From Cercis canadensis (taxonomy: Eukaryota; Streptophyta; Magnoliopsida; Fabales; Fabaceae): a stretch of DNA of 64,000 nucleotides. The notes below the pieces were generated by a model. It was not told where the DNA came from, did not search any database, and worked only from the letters and a program-made list of their open reading frames with translations. Location: positions 963,272-1,027,271 of the forward strand of contig QAOA01003946.1 of assembly GCA_003255065.1 (NCBI GenBank), written 5' to 3'. The position numbers and the translations under genes were made by a program. This document shows, one piece after another, positions 1-12,183 of the stretch (positions within the stretch are counted from its first letter, which is position 1; every line of letters begins with the position of its first letter).

Positions 1-1356
1 CAGCTGCCTGTTCCACACTTTAGACAGTGAGGAATTTGAAGGAAAAAAATATTGTAACCTTCACAAAAGCAATAGCCCTCGCTGCCTAAATTGTCAATCA
101 ACTAAGAGTAATTTTCTAATAACGAGATCCTCAAATAATGTCGCCAATTGCATTCCACTTTTATATCAAATAGCTTCAAGCATAATATGTATTGTTAAAA
201 GGCAAAAACATTTGATCCTCTCTATACTTAAATTAAGGAGGTAAAAAGAAAGCCAATCAGTTTCACTGTACTAATCTCAAGGTAGACAGTCATCCTTTCC
301 ACAATGGTGATGGTACACCCCCTAATAAGGAGACAAAAGCAATGGTAATTTTTATTCTTCGGAAATAAGTCACATAAGCGGGGTATCTCATCATTTATGT
401 CATGTTGCATATATAAAGATGAGCTCAGACAGCCACCAGGAAGTCTTATGAGTACATCAAATATGTGAGAGAAGCAGTAGCCTGCTTAAGTATCTATTCA
501 ACAGGGAAAACAGAACCCTAAGACTGAAGACCTGCTCTGGTGGTGTTATAAAATGACACACTTTAATTACACATGCCATGGCACCTGACTGTTCAACATT
601 CATCTCCAAAAATAATGATTTTACAAGTCTCTGGCTACCTGAAATCAAGATCCTGATAATGGAAAGAGGGCAGAAAAATGCAATTCACAAATGTGTTCTA
701 TTGCAACACAAGCAAGAGATGTTAACTCTTACACACCATAAGGATGCAATAAGGTTGAATCCTCAAATATTATTATGATTGCAGGGGAATCTCCTTCTCA
801 GCATAAAAAGCCTTTCTTCCAATCTTATAATTTAGTGAAAGAGCAATAATTTTTCTCTAAGAAGCAAAAAAAAATTTGGCTGAGGGAGGGAAAAAAAAAT
901 ATGTTCATACTACTCAACTTTTATTTTAGGTATGTGACATCAATTTAGAAGTTTAGAGGATGCCACCAAGAATAATTTTCCTCTGTAGTACTCTCTACAA
1001 AAAGCTCAAAATAAGTAATGTACATTTGATTTTATTGTAAATCCCACAAAATAGTACAGGCAGTGGCTACAGAAGGGACACAATCCAAAATGACCAAGGA
1101 ATTTACTTTGTTAACAATATTTACAAAGCTATTATCATCAGCATTACCATAGAAGCACAATGACAGACATAACATATAGCTCATGGTAAAGAAACCAAGG
1201 TATGCTTTACATTATGTGTGCTGCATATGATAATAGACTCTAAAACCAGGCCTCTACAGTCTTCACATCATACATTATGCTACTCTAAGTCAATAATGAT
1301 AAAGAATACCTCAATTACTCTCCCAAGACATAAAGCAGGAAACAAGTGTGTGTTAT
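1..1356. other. 3' flank of the coiled-coil gene, no other gene seen
   Basis: AT-rich DNA downstream of the minus-strand coiled-coil gene, including its presumed 3' UTR just left of 1357. I see no coding region with recognisable similarity or splice structure. Confidence 0.5.
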
Positions 1357-2223
1357 CTACTTGTCTGGATGTCCTCGTTTGGCTTTACGGCGTCCATGGT
1401 TGTTGTTCACATTTCGAACAGGTCTCTGTGCCTTTTTGCTGCAGTAGAGAAATAAGAGAAGTTTGTAACCAGAAATTCCAAATTTCAGGGAAAAAATCAT
1501 AATGTAAATATCAAGAGGGAAACAAAGATTAACAAAAAGCAAATCATCTTTAAATTTTCAGAGTCATACTGACCAGAAAATGGCAGAGAAAACCCTAGCC
1601 AGTAAAATAATAGGTAACGCCAAGAGAGCAGAGGCCTGCAAAAATGTACAGTGTGTCTGTCAAATCACCTGATCTTGATTATGTTAATTTCATCAATTGT
1701 TAGTCAGGACATATGTAATTGATACATACTGCAAACCATTCCAACTCTTTAGTAGCAAGAGGTCTAATAAGCTCATGCTTTTGCAGTGTCTCCTTGACAG
1801 TTGCTTGGACCTTCACAGAATAAGAAAAATACTCATAAAGCAACATAAGAATCATCTTTTTTATATAAATACCATGCATAAACTTTCTTTAGTATTTCTT
1901 GACAGAATAATGATAAGAAAGTTAAATAACTTTCCAAGAGTATGAAGTCAAAAAACTGAGTGCATCCAGATCCTAGAAATAGAACAGAAGTTGTAAGCTA
2001 TCAGAATAATATAATCCTGGTTAGATATAACAATATAACCAAAAAAATATAAAAGGTGGAACTAACTTAAAGAAACATATTTAACCAAATTTGCCTCCAT
2101 CAACATCACGATAGAATATCATGTTATGGTGTCCCAATCCCAATTAAGAAGTATGACCTGGTAGCAGTCAATAGAAGAGCATATTGTAAGCAGAACCACA
2201 TGACCACCACCAACCCCCCCCCC

Positions 2224-2265
<42 letters not shown>

Positions 2266-5200
2266 NAACTTTCCAAAGACAAAGAACTGCTAAGCCAAGT
2301 ATATTTTCAGTCACACACTACTGTACACGAATGTCTTGCAAAAGGAAGAAAAACATGAGAGAAACAGAGTTGGCTTCTTACTTGGTTACAATCTTAAACG
2401 AAAGGAAAAAGGTAAAGAAAAAGTTGGTTTCTATCTGTTCTGGTCAATAAGAAGGAAGTTCATGGAGTCGAGCCTTAACAAAGCAATGAAAGTTTCATCT
2501 CATTTATATTCAAGGGTTAAATCCACTGAAAAAAAAAATGAAACCTACTCCCCATCATACATGTAAAGAAGCATACACTGTGTTGATATCAGTTATAAAA
2601 AGCCAGAATGCTAGAAATTTTTTTAATAGCAACAGAAAAAATGGAGTGATACCTGGCTGTGATATGTAGTAGCTGATTCCAAGAACTTCCCATAACGATG
2701 AACAACCTTCTTTGTGTAGGGCCTCAAAGCCACCTGTACTCTATCAACATGAGGTTTTGCTGCAACAGCAACCTGATCAATGTATGGCTTGCTGAACTTT
2801 TTGGCTTCCTGCGACCCGTTAGGAGAAAATCTTAAAATACATATACATCATCAGAGCAAACAACCCATAAGAAAGAAGCAGCATAACATATACCTGATAA
2901 TAAGGATCTACAATTTCCTGTGCCCTCTGAATGTGTGGATTAATAGCATTCTTTGATGCCTCATAAGCTTCAACAGTTTTCGTAGTCAATAACTGGACAT
3001 GAGGTTCAGCATTCGTTTTCACCACAGACCACTGTTCTTTTACAGCTGGGACCCATTTCTTCAAGTGAAGAAACAAGAAATAGTGAGAAAGAATATCATC
3101 TAATTCACTTGAATATTTAACAAATCAACTGCTTCTTACAAATAGGCAATTCCTAAATAAAAGTATCACACAGGAAGAGTAAATCAACCACATACTTTGA
3201 AGCAAACCTTCTAGCCACAGGCCACAGTTATTACGGTAAGAGCTACTAATTAATAATGTAGTGCTTCTTAAATATAAGTGCCACCATATATAGTCCATTA
3301 TTCCCACATAAATAAAGAAAAGCACCTCTGTCCATGACAGATCAAGAATCTGAAAGATATAAAAGGATGACTTACAGTTTTAATTGTTTCCACATGTGGT
3401 TCAGCCCACTTTTCAGCCTGTGCTTTTTTCTCTAGGGCCTGGAACAAATTGGAAAGACATTAAACTACATATATGATTGATTTAAAGTGTCCAAACAAGT
3501 TTCAAATAAGAGAGATTATCAGTCAAATTTAAAACCAAAGAATACCTTCTGAGTAAGCAACTCCAAAGCAGGTTTTCCGTGTTCATTCCAATGAATCTCA
3601 ACAAAGGACTAGCAACAGATAGAATTTTCAGAACACGTGAAGAAGGCTATTCTCACAAAGATCATAAAAGATATGACTTAGACTCACCTTACAGCCGATC
3701 AAGTGAACAGCAAGCCAAGGTGGAAGCCAAGCACCATGAACCTGCTCATTAATATCAATATGCAACAGTTAGATGCCAAATACACAGTATTAAGATAATT
3801 CATAATTTTATATAATCAATAGCAATCAGAGAAATGAAAGACAGTTTTCCTAATCTCTCATTAGTAGCTGTAGGCAGCAGCTGCATAATGAAACCAAAAT
3901 AAAAATTCAATTGCTGCCAAGTATATGAATTATGATATTGCTCTTGGCTCATCAGATCTCTATAGACCCTCTGCTATGTTTCAAACTGCCTTTTTATTTA
4001 TTGCGAGCATTTGAACCCAGTATTAAACCCAATATCATTAAATATCAAGCCACGAGGTCAAGGGCAACTATTAATTAATCCTCATTTTCATATTGTACTC
4101 CCTTCCCAGTGACCTCATCTTCATATCTGAACTCTCTTCAGGCTCTTAATAACATGATAGATCTTCCATCAGTTTCTACTCCTAGCTTGATTCTTTTGCA
4201 TCAGTTAAATTTCCCAAAACTATATCCAGAAAGAAGAACGCCTTGTCAAAAGCAAACGAATTCTTATCATAATTGAGTCAACTAGTTGAATCATCATGTA
4301 TAATTCTGTAGATTTATAATCCTGTCCCCCTGTGCATAAGAAATTACTGACATTCAAGAATGGTTCAAACAAGGAGAAGTCAGTTCTGCCACTGCCACCC
4401 TGTTTACCACACATAATGAGCCTCAAAGCAGACTAAGCAATGCCATCCTATTAGTCAATAATCATTTACTATCCTCAAATGAAGTGTCAGGATGTTGTCA
4501 TTTCCAAATGACACGTTTAGCTACCACAGGTGAAATTGTTGACACTCTTTCCTTTCTTTATCTCAATGAAAATATGAGCAACAGACAGGCATTAAACCAT
4601 TTCTTCAATGCAAGACTGAAAGTACACAGTATATTATTAGGCTGGATTGCTCTAGAGATCTGCAACTGGATGTCAAAATTTACAACATGTAAGAACTGAT
4701 AATGTGATATCCATATTCAACTGAACTATTACCTCTATTAGCTGTTTTGCTCTGGAAGTTGCGTCAAACTTCGCCTTTATCATTTCTTCCTAAACAAAAA
4801 TATTTAGAAAAAAAATAATTGAACCAAAAGACTACAATCAAAATCATCACCAAGCATCTTGTACAGTATAGACAAGAAACCAATGGACTAACATACCTCA
4901 GCTACTTTGAGAGCACGCTCAGTTTTACGAATTTTGGTCTTCTGTTCCTCATTAATCTTTTGAAGCTGTGGAGAGTGCACTACTCAAGTCACCATACCAT
5001 CCTCAAACATTTTTTTATGATTAAAAAAACTTAAACTAACATTAGTATAAGTAATTATATACCCTACATAAATAAGAAATGATTCACAAGAGAGTACCAA
5101 CATAGGACATGATTAAAGAAGGATTTCAGTGATCAAGCCAATGCCAAACACAAAACTTACATCCTCTAATTTTGAGTTCAAATTATGAATCTTTTTCTCA

Positions 5201-6402
5201 GCTTCATTTATGCGGGGTTCCAAGGTCTCTTTCTCCCTGTTTTGTATTTCCAATTCCCTTTTAAGCTTGTCCAACTGCAAAGATAATTTTAGAGTGAGCA
5301 AAAATTAATTATGATCAAGTAAATCCTCTAGTAACCTCATATCTAACCTGCTTTTCTAGTTCACCAGCCCGTGCATGAGCCTTCCCAACCTGTTCCTCAG
5401 CATCCAATGTCCCTTTTTTCTAAGAGAGGAGAAAAAAAGACATCGTGGAAAATTAATTTTGAAGAGGCCTTGGTATAAAACAGAATTGTTGCTTACAAGA
5501 AATTGCAACAAATACTAGAGTATGTGATTCTTATCACTAATGGTGTCTTAGAATGCTGCAATAAAAATAGCAGGATGAAAAACATGTAAACTGCCCTAGT
5601 TTGCATTCTTTGAAGTAAGTTCAGCAAATTCCATGAAGATGAGACAAAAACATAGAATGTAACAAGAAAATCGGGTTTGCTGATTCTGGTGCCAAAACCT
5701 CACCTGGAGAGCAGCGACCTCATTCTGTAAGGACTCAATACTATTCGACCTATCTTGAATGATTTTTTCCTTTTCTGCTATTATTTCATCCTTCTTCTTC
5801 ACTTCTTCAGATTTTTCACTGATGTGAGATTCTTCAAGTAAAAACAGACACAAATGGGTTAGCCGCCAATAGAAAGCATCAAAACCCACTTCATGTTTTT
5901 CTACAAGCAGTAAACAACACATACATATACCATGAATGAAATCTGACAAGCCATGAGATTAAAAACATTTTTACTAAAAAAGGAAAATGAAACTCATCTA
6001 AATCTTGCTTGTACAAGTCAATTTCAAACTAAGATGAAGCAAACAACAGTAATTTCACGTCATGTTTTAACATGTGATTTAACAGAGTTTCAACTTGCAC
6101 TTTAAGTTCTCTAGTGATTCTATTCATCTGTTGAATATAAATTTGACAACCTTAGATTTTCATTTACTAGCAACTTCATCATAATTCCATTCAGTCCCAT
6201 CCAAATACCAGAATATTCATGGAACCCTAATTCTGACAACCCTTGAGAAACTATGTTAAATTAGGGTAACAAAACAACCTCGGACGGCCGATTAACCAAA
6301 AAATGAAGTCAAACTCCAGGATTTTTGTTTTATAAATTTTTATTATCAGTTTCCATAGGAGAGAATCACCGTCAGTGAAAAATCACTATAGAAAATGTCT
6401 AN

Positions 6403-6436
<34 letters not shown>

Positions 6437-6912
6437 CAATACGATGATTCATAGTACTGTCCTTATTTACAAACACATAAAAATAGAAAGTTATCCACAA
6501 CTCTCAAGTAGTAAAACTAAAAGAAGAAAATGTACTCTCGATCTTTATTCCCAAAGTTCCCTTTTTTTTTTTTCGTTTCTTCTCTTTTTCTTTGTCAGGC
6601 ACCACTTTTNTTTTTTTTTTTCCGTTTCTTCTCTTTTTCTTTGTCAGGCACCACTTTTCTCAGTAACCCAAGAGGGGAAACAAATTAGTTTGATTCTGGT
6701 ATTGAGAACTAACCAAGAGTTTGGATCTTAGACTTGAGTTGATCCAATTCGATCTTCAGAGCGGTCGAATCGGAGTCTTCTACTTTGGTAACTTTAACTG
6801 GTACATCTTTTTTAACGCCTCCTCCGATGGAATCATCGGCTTCGGCCCTAATGTGCGAGAAAATTAGGGCTAGAAAAAGTGTTAACAGAACGATTACCTT
6901 CGGAGGCGCCAT
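1357..6912 (-). CDS. Coiled-coil, single-pass membrane protein (At4g31340/At2g24420 family), 14 exons
   Basis: Exons, 5' to 3' on the minus strand: 6912-6714, 5831-5704, 5419-5348, 5274-5161, 4965-4897, 4789-4733, 3741-3688, 3608-3546, 3438-3376, 3058-2894, 2808-2653, 1810-1730, 1635-1574, 1438-1357. All junctions are GT-AG and the frame stays open for 454 residues. Residues 1-23 form a signal peptide ([20 protein letters not shown]...). About residues 50-215 are charged coiled coil. Residues 250-380 repeat a W/N-x-E-P-H-V type motif (AEPHV, AEPHV, NPHI, KPHV). A membrane segment lies at 408-427, followed by a short basic tail ending KAKRGHPDK. This is the family often labelled 'myosin heavy chain-related' or 'DNA repair ATPase-related'. 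No ATPase motif is visible, so those names look misleading. Topology suggests a type I protein of the secretory pathway. Biochemical function is unknown. Intron 1 contains a false duplication and a poly-A/N gap. Exon structure is very secure. Confidence 0.93.
2210..2266. repeat. C/A homopolymer run ending in an N gap (intron)
   Basis: A run of about 12 C is followed by about 40 A and one N at 2266. It lies in the long intron between exons 11 and 12 of the coiled-coil gene. It is a sequencing or assembly weak spot and run length is unreliable. Confidence 0.8.
6402..6434. repeat. N plus poly-A run (intron 1 of coiled-coil gene)
   Basis: One N at 6402 is followed by about 32 A. It is a homopolymer gap inside intron 1. 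No flanking duplication is visible. Confidence 0.75.
6561..6658. repeat. Tandem duplicate around N at 6610 (probable assembly artefact)
   Basis: A block of about 48 bp (T-run, then a C/T-rich stretch ending in caggcaccactttt) occurs at 6561-6609 and again at 6611-6658, separated only by the N. The copies differ in T-run length and one base. This is what unmerged overlapping contig ends look like. Confidence 0.85.
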
Positions 6913-9900
6913 GGATACTCAGATTGCCGCCAACACAAACTATGTGAGCGACAAAGAAAAAGAAACAGAGACTCTCTGATATTCAACACTCTTTGTCAAA
7001 TATCATCGTAAGCATTTAAATAAAAAAAATTAATTTATATTTTTGTGTCTTCGAAACAAGGAAAAGAAATTGGGTGGTTGATTTTAAGAAGGCCGTGTGT
7101 CTGTCGGGATGATCTCAAATACTTTAAAACTAAAATAAAATAAAGTGCGGTCGGAGCATGTGACAAGTGGGGGAATCAAAATTTAAAAATGTGGCTTCGT
7201 AAAATTGGTCTGGTTTGGATCGTAAGTCGTAACACGAGGCTGGGGTAGGTGACAGACAATAGCGGCGGAGGATGGTTAGGAACTTAGGAATTAAATGGCA
7301 GCATCTATCGAAAATAAATTAATCAATTGCTAAGCTATTAGCGCTACCTACCTATCTCTTTATTTAATCTTTTAATAAGACTCGAAGATTAAATTTAATG
7401 TGATTATAAAGATTTCCAATTTAATTTCTTACAAAATACAAAAAAGTACAATATAAAAAATATATTAAACAAAAAATTTATTTTTTGTTAAAAAAAATTG
7501 ACATATTTTCTCATATTATATTATTCTTACATTGTATAAAAAATTATGTATTTTATCACATACTGAATGACTTAATTTTTTAAAATTTTTACAATGACAT
7601 CAAAATTATTAAATAAGTTTCACTAGAAACTCTACAATGAAATGATAAGTGACGGTACAACTTCTTAGAAGATGTGTAACTTAACAAACACCTAAAAAAC
7701 ATACTATCAAAATTAAAAGAAAAACTTTATTAGGGAAGAGAAATTTATTAAACATCTAATTGATTAATTTATTAAAATCACTCACTTCGTTTATAACATA
7801 AGAGTCTGCCCAAAAAATAAATTATAACATAAGAGAAATTTCCATATCCGAGAGAGTTTTTTATAATGATATAATTACTATTACTATTACTATTTTATAA
7901 TAGGAAGTTGCTTAAATATTTTTAATATTTATGTAATATATCATATTGTATAAAAATGATCAATGTGTGAATCACATATATATAAGTTAATTATTTTTAA
8001 ATTTATTTAAAAAAAAAGATAAATTATATTTATATCTAATAAAATATAAAAATTATATATACTTGTCATATCAGTGCAATACAACATACTCATATAGTAT
8101 CATAGAATTTTCGTTTATAATATAACAAAAACTAAATTAAGTTAGATAAAATGTAAAAAAGCTTTTCGTTTAATATATTAATGCATAAAATCCATAATTA
8201 ATAATATAAATTAATAGTAATCGGGCAAAAAGGCCAATCGCATAAGACGCTGTCCATAAGTGGATCAATACGATATGGGAATGTTTTGTTTTTTAATATT
8301 TGGCATGGTATACATAACTTGGTATAGCATGTTTTCCGTTTGGCCACTTTCTATTTCAAGATGACCGATACAATATATTGCATTTTCCCTGACGTGTTAA
8401 AATATCATATTTCTAATTACTAAGAGAAACATATTTCATGGCCAAAAACAAGAAAAACAATATTTCTTTATCTTTTTAAATAACTTCTTGAAATTATGAC
8501 CAATATGCAATTACGCAATTCGCTCATATGTGCCTTGGGGCGATATTTCTTTAACGGAATTTTACGATACTACATATATATATCATATTATATTAATATG
8601 ATAAATATATATAATTTTTATATTTTATTTGATATAATATTAATTTATTTTATTTTCTTAAATAAACTTAAAAATAATTAATTTATACATATATTATTCA
8701 TACATTAATTATTTTTATATAACATGTCATACAATAAAATATCTAGGAAATTTCCTTTCCTTAATCAAGTCTATCAAAATCAAAAAAAGTAACTGCTTGG
8801 GTTGGCCCACCTCAACTCTCTCGCTTCATGGGCTAACCAATTTCAGGCTCATAATTTTCCCAATTTCGTATACTTTATTTGGATTTACTGGGCCTTCAAT
8901 ATTTTCACCTAGCCCACCCGCAGTGACCCAAGCTCAACTTGGGTGTCAACAAATAAGCATTTGTGGCAAGAAATAGATAGCATATCAAATGTCTCCTAAG
9001 TTTGTGGATAAAACAAACAAACAAAATAGACATCAATAAAAGACCCTTTTTAATATATTATTTAGGGTATGTTTGGTACCCATGCCCTTTATTTGTTTTG
9101 TTTTTGGAATATTTTCTTGAAAATATTTTGCTTGTACTGACTTTATAATTTGAATATTGGTTAGCTTAGATAAATTTATTACATATTTACTACAAAGCAA
9201 AAAACTTGAGGTTATATATTTCTATTTTTTTTTTATATTTTAACTACGATTTTAGGTTTAAACATAAAACTCACAAATTTTGAGAACGACCTTAGTATTA
9301 CCTGACCACAAACCATTTGATTATGTTTATGATTTCTAATGTTATGGTAGTTTGATACATATGAAAATTACGTAGTGTGTTGTGTGAATATTCTAAATTA
9401 GCAGCCACCCTCATGCACAACTCAAATGATAAGAAAATTATAGGATCTTAGGTATAAGTTTTAAATACAATTTCTCATCAACGTTTTTGTCTCTTATTCA
9501 TTCTTAAGTTTTAGAGGATTTAAATAGGAAATAAATGAATTATATGATAGATTGCGTGTTTTACTATCTCATTACACTTTTTGTGAAATAATAAATGTAT
9601 TTAGATAGGTAAATACCAAAAAAAAATGTATTTAGATAGGTAGGTTCTACAGGTTTACAAAGGAGCAAAACAAAAAACAAAACCGATTAGCTGTCCATTT
9701 ATTTTTAATAAAAGACTACAATTCCATTAGTTTTCTTTTATCAAATAAATAATGTATAAAAAAAATATTATCCATTCCATTATAATTTTTTTTTTGCTTT
9801 TCACTCTATCATTATTTATTTTCTCTGTCTCCCCCGTANAATGTATAAAAAAAATATTATCCATTCCATTATAATTTTTTTTTTGCTTTTCACTCTATCA

Positions 9901-10390
9901 TTATTTATTTTCTCTGTCTCCCCCGTACAATCCCACGGTTCATTTATTTTGCGATACATTATTTCACCTCCGTCTAAATGGATAAAAATATTAGGAAATA
10001 GAATAATGATGTCCCCACTCAACTATTAATTTCTTTTTCTATTTATATCAAAATTTGCTATACAAATAATTTATACATATTTTTAAAATTAAATCATATA
10101 AGACTCAATCAAAATTTAATATGCAAACTAGATGCAGCACGCTTTTTAAATTTCCACGCGGTCTGCATCGGATCTTGTCTGACCATTCTGATTTGCGAGA
10201 ATTTTCTTCCGGGGAATACTGGGCTACCGTTCAACAACGCGCTTAGTTTGTTCAACGATTCACATCCGTTAAATCCAATGCCCTACTTGTCCAATATGAT
10301 GCCATTCCGCCGCGACTTCCATTCGTTGTGCTCTTTGGACGTTCATACAGGCCTACTCACTTTAACCAAAAAATAAAATAAAAATACAAG
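6913..10390. other. AT-rich intergenic region
   Basis: The region between divergently transcribed genes holds the promoter of the minus-strand coiled-coil gene next to 6913. The rest is very AT-rich. Visible items: a cluster of TGGGCC/TGGGCT-like motifs at 8795-8935, a 19-bp direct repeat (9593-9611 and 9624-9642), and the N-flanking duplication at 9751-9927. I see no supported gene. Confidence 0.5.
9751..9927. repeat. Perfect 88-bp tandem duplicate around N at 9839 (assembly artefact)
   Basis: Positions 9751-9838 and 9840-9927 read the same by eye, including the A8 and T10 runs. A single N separates them. The match starts and stops exactly at the N, which points to an unmerged contig overlap. 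Confidence 0.9.
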
Positions 10391-12183
10391 CATACTTACT
10401 CACACTTGTTGTCGTTTCACTCTCGCTTCTCGTTGATTTCGAAGAACGGTAATCTAATCCTACTGTCATGCCAAGAATGCTTCACAATGCGACACGTATG
10501 TGTTACTATGCGCAAACGGACTTGCGTGTCTTTTACTGACAATCTACCATGGTCCCCAAATGAAAAGGGGAAAGCAACTTCGGTTCCATTTGCTCTTACT
10601 TTACCTGGTTGGTCAAGCAATAGGATAAAGGAAAATTCTACTTCCAATATACGGCATCGGCCTATCATCGTTTCAAGAAATAAGTGTTCCTTCATTTGTA
10701 GTTCGCTCTGAGCCTCTGACTGTTTCCTCTTGTTTCTCGTTCAAGGAGTTATTCCAAGAACTTCAGGTGAAGACTCTGCTCTAGTTTCTCGCAGATAATA
10801 TCTTAACTACTCTCAATTTTGCTTTACGAGTTCAGATATATGATTCTGAGCGTTGGTTTTGGAGAATGTAATCTACATACTGGTGAACTTGTTTACGTTT
10901 GTTGAGTTTATAGTGATCAATATCTTCATTTCTTGTTGGTTAGTGTTCATGCAGTGCATTTCGCTTATGTAATTTGGCTATTAATGAACTTATGAGCCTT
11001 TTAATAGTAAATTATCTGAATTTAGATTGATTTTTTTTGGGTATATTTCTCGAATTTGATGGAAAAATTAGTCATTGATTGCAAATACATATGTAAATTA
11101 TCAATATTGACATTTGAAAATGCATAAGTATGTATAATTTTTTAACATATTATGATCAGCATTTTTGCAATTATCATTTTCTTTTTCTTACAAACTTGTA
11201 AATAAGCTCGTTATTACAGGTGCTTGTTCCATTTCTGAATTTCAGTTTAGTGTTGGTTTGGAAAATGACCCTATTATAATAGGGGTGGGCTAGGGGTTAA
11301 GGTTCAATAGCATTCCTGAAAACTCACGAGAAAAATTTCCATTTGGAGTAGCTGAACAAAGCACATTTGATTAAGAGGGATGTTACTATCAAGACTTGAT
11401 GTTACCTCACTGACAAGTTTTTAGAAGGTCTATGGTCTTCCCAGCTCAATGTATCTGAGACTGCGAAGATTATCTTCAACTAAAAGCCTCGACATATATA
11501 TTCACATGGAGAAGGGCATAGAATTTGCTGTATTATGGCGTCTAAATCATCCTCAAGTTCATTAGCTCAGGATCTGTTAGACAGCAACAATCTATCTTTG
11601 TTTTTTCATTCTTTTAACTGGTGGCTTTATCATTTGAATGATTTCAAACCCAGGTGTATTTAATTTTGTTCTCTGCCTGTTTTTCTTCATTCTTTGTGAA
11701 CATTTTCAATTCCTTGCAAGGAAGGGTATAGGTTTAGGGAGATAGACTTTCAACTTCTAGAATTAGACTCTCCATGGGGAAAACTGAGGGACATAGAAAT
11801 ACTATTTTAAATTATACTGAGCAGACGATGCTTTTATCTAGATATTTCTCAATTTCAGTGTCACCCCCCCAAATATTCCCTTTCTGAATTCTGCTTGGAT
11901 TCTTTTCTCAATAAGATCAACATGCAGATACATTAACTGTACAGTTAAAGGAGTTTAGAGCTTATGGGCATGTCTCGATGTTGTGACATGTATGTTCTCC
12001 ATTAACTTTTTCTTGTTGGTTCTTTTCTCATACTTTTCTAATTTGTGTTATTGTCTGACTTTGTCAATGCTTGTTTGCTGGAAATGATAGTGTGGAATTT
12101 AGTTACTCTGCTTTATTTTGTCTCACGAAATATCACTGACATTAAATTAATCTTGACTGCATATTTGTAGTTCACCTGCGAGG
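10391..12183 (+). other. Probable 5' leader and leader intron of the ABC1-lactamase gene
   Basis: The segment before the ABC1-lactamase start codon carries a good acceptor (atatttgtag) just before 12171. Possible leader donors lie near 10448 (gaacg/gtaatc) and near 10767 (cttcag/gtgaag). A leader exon near 10400-10770 with an intron of about 1.4-1.7 kb is inferred. Short open frames in the leader on either strand do not look like real genes. Confidence 0.4.

Noticed and set aside
10406..10711. Overlapping open frames on both strands upstream of the ABC1-lactamase gene
   Set aside because: No family resemblance, and both strands open by chance in the leader region. Positions fit a 5' UTR.
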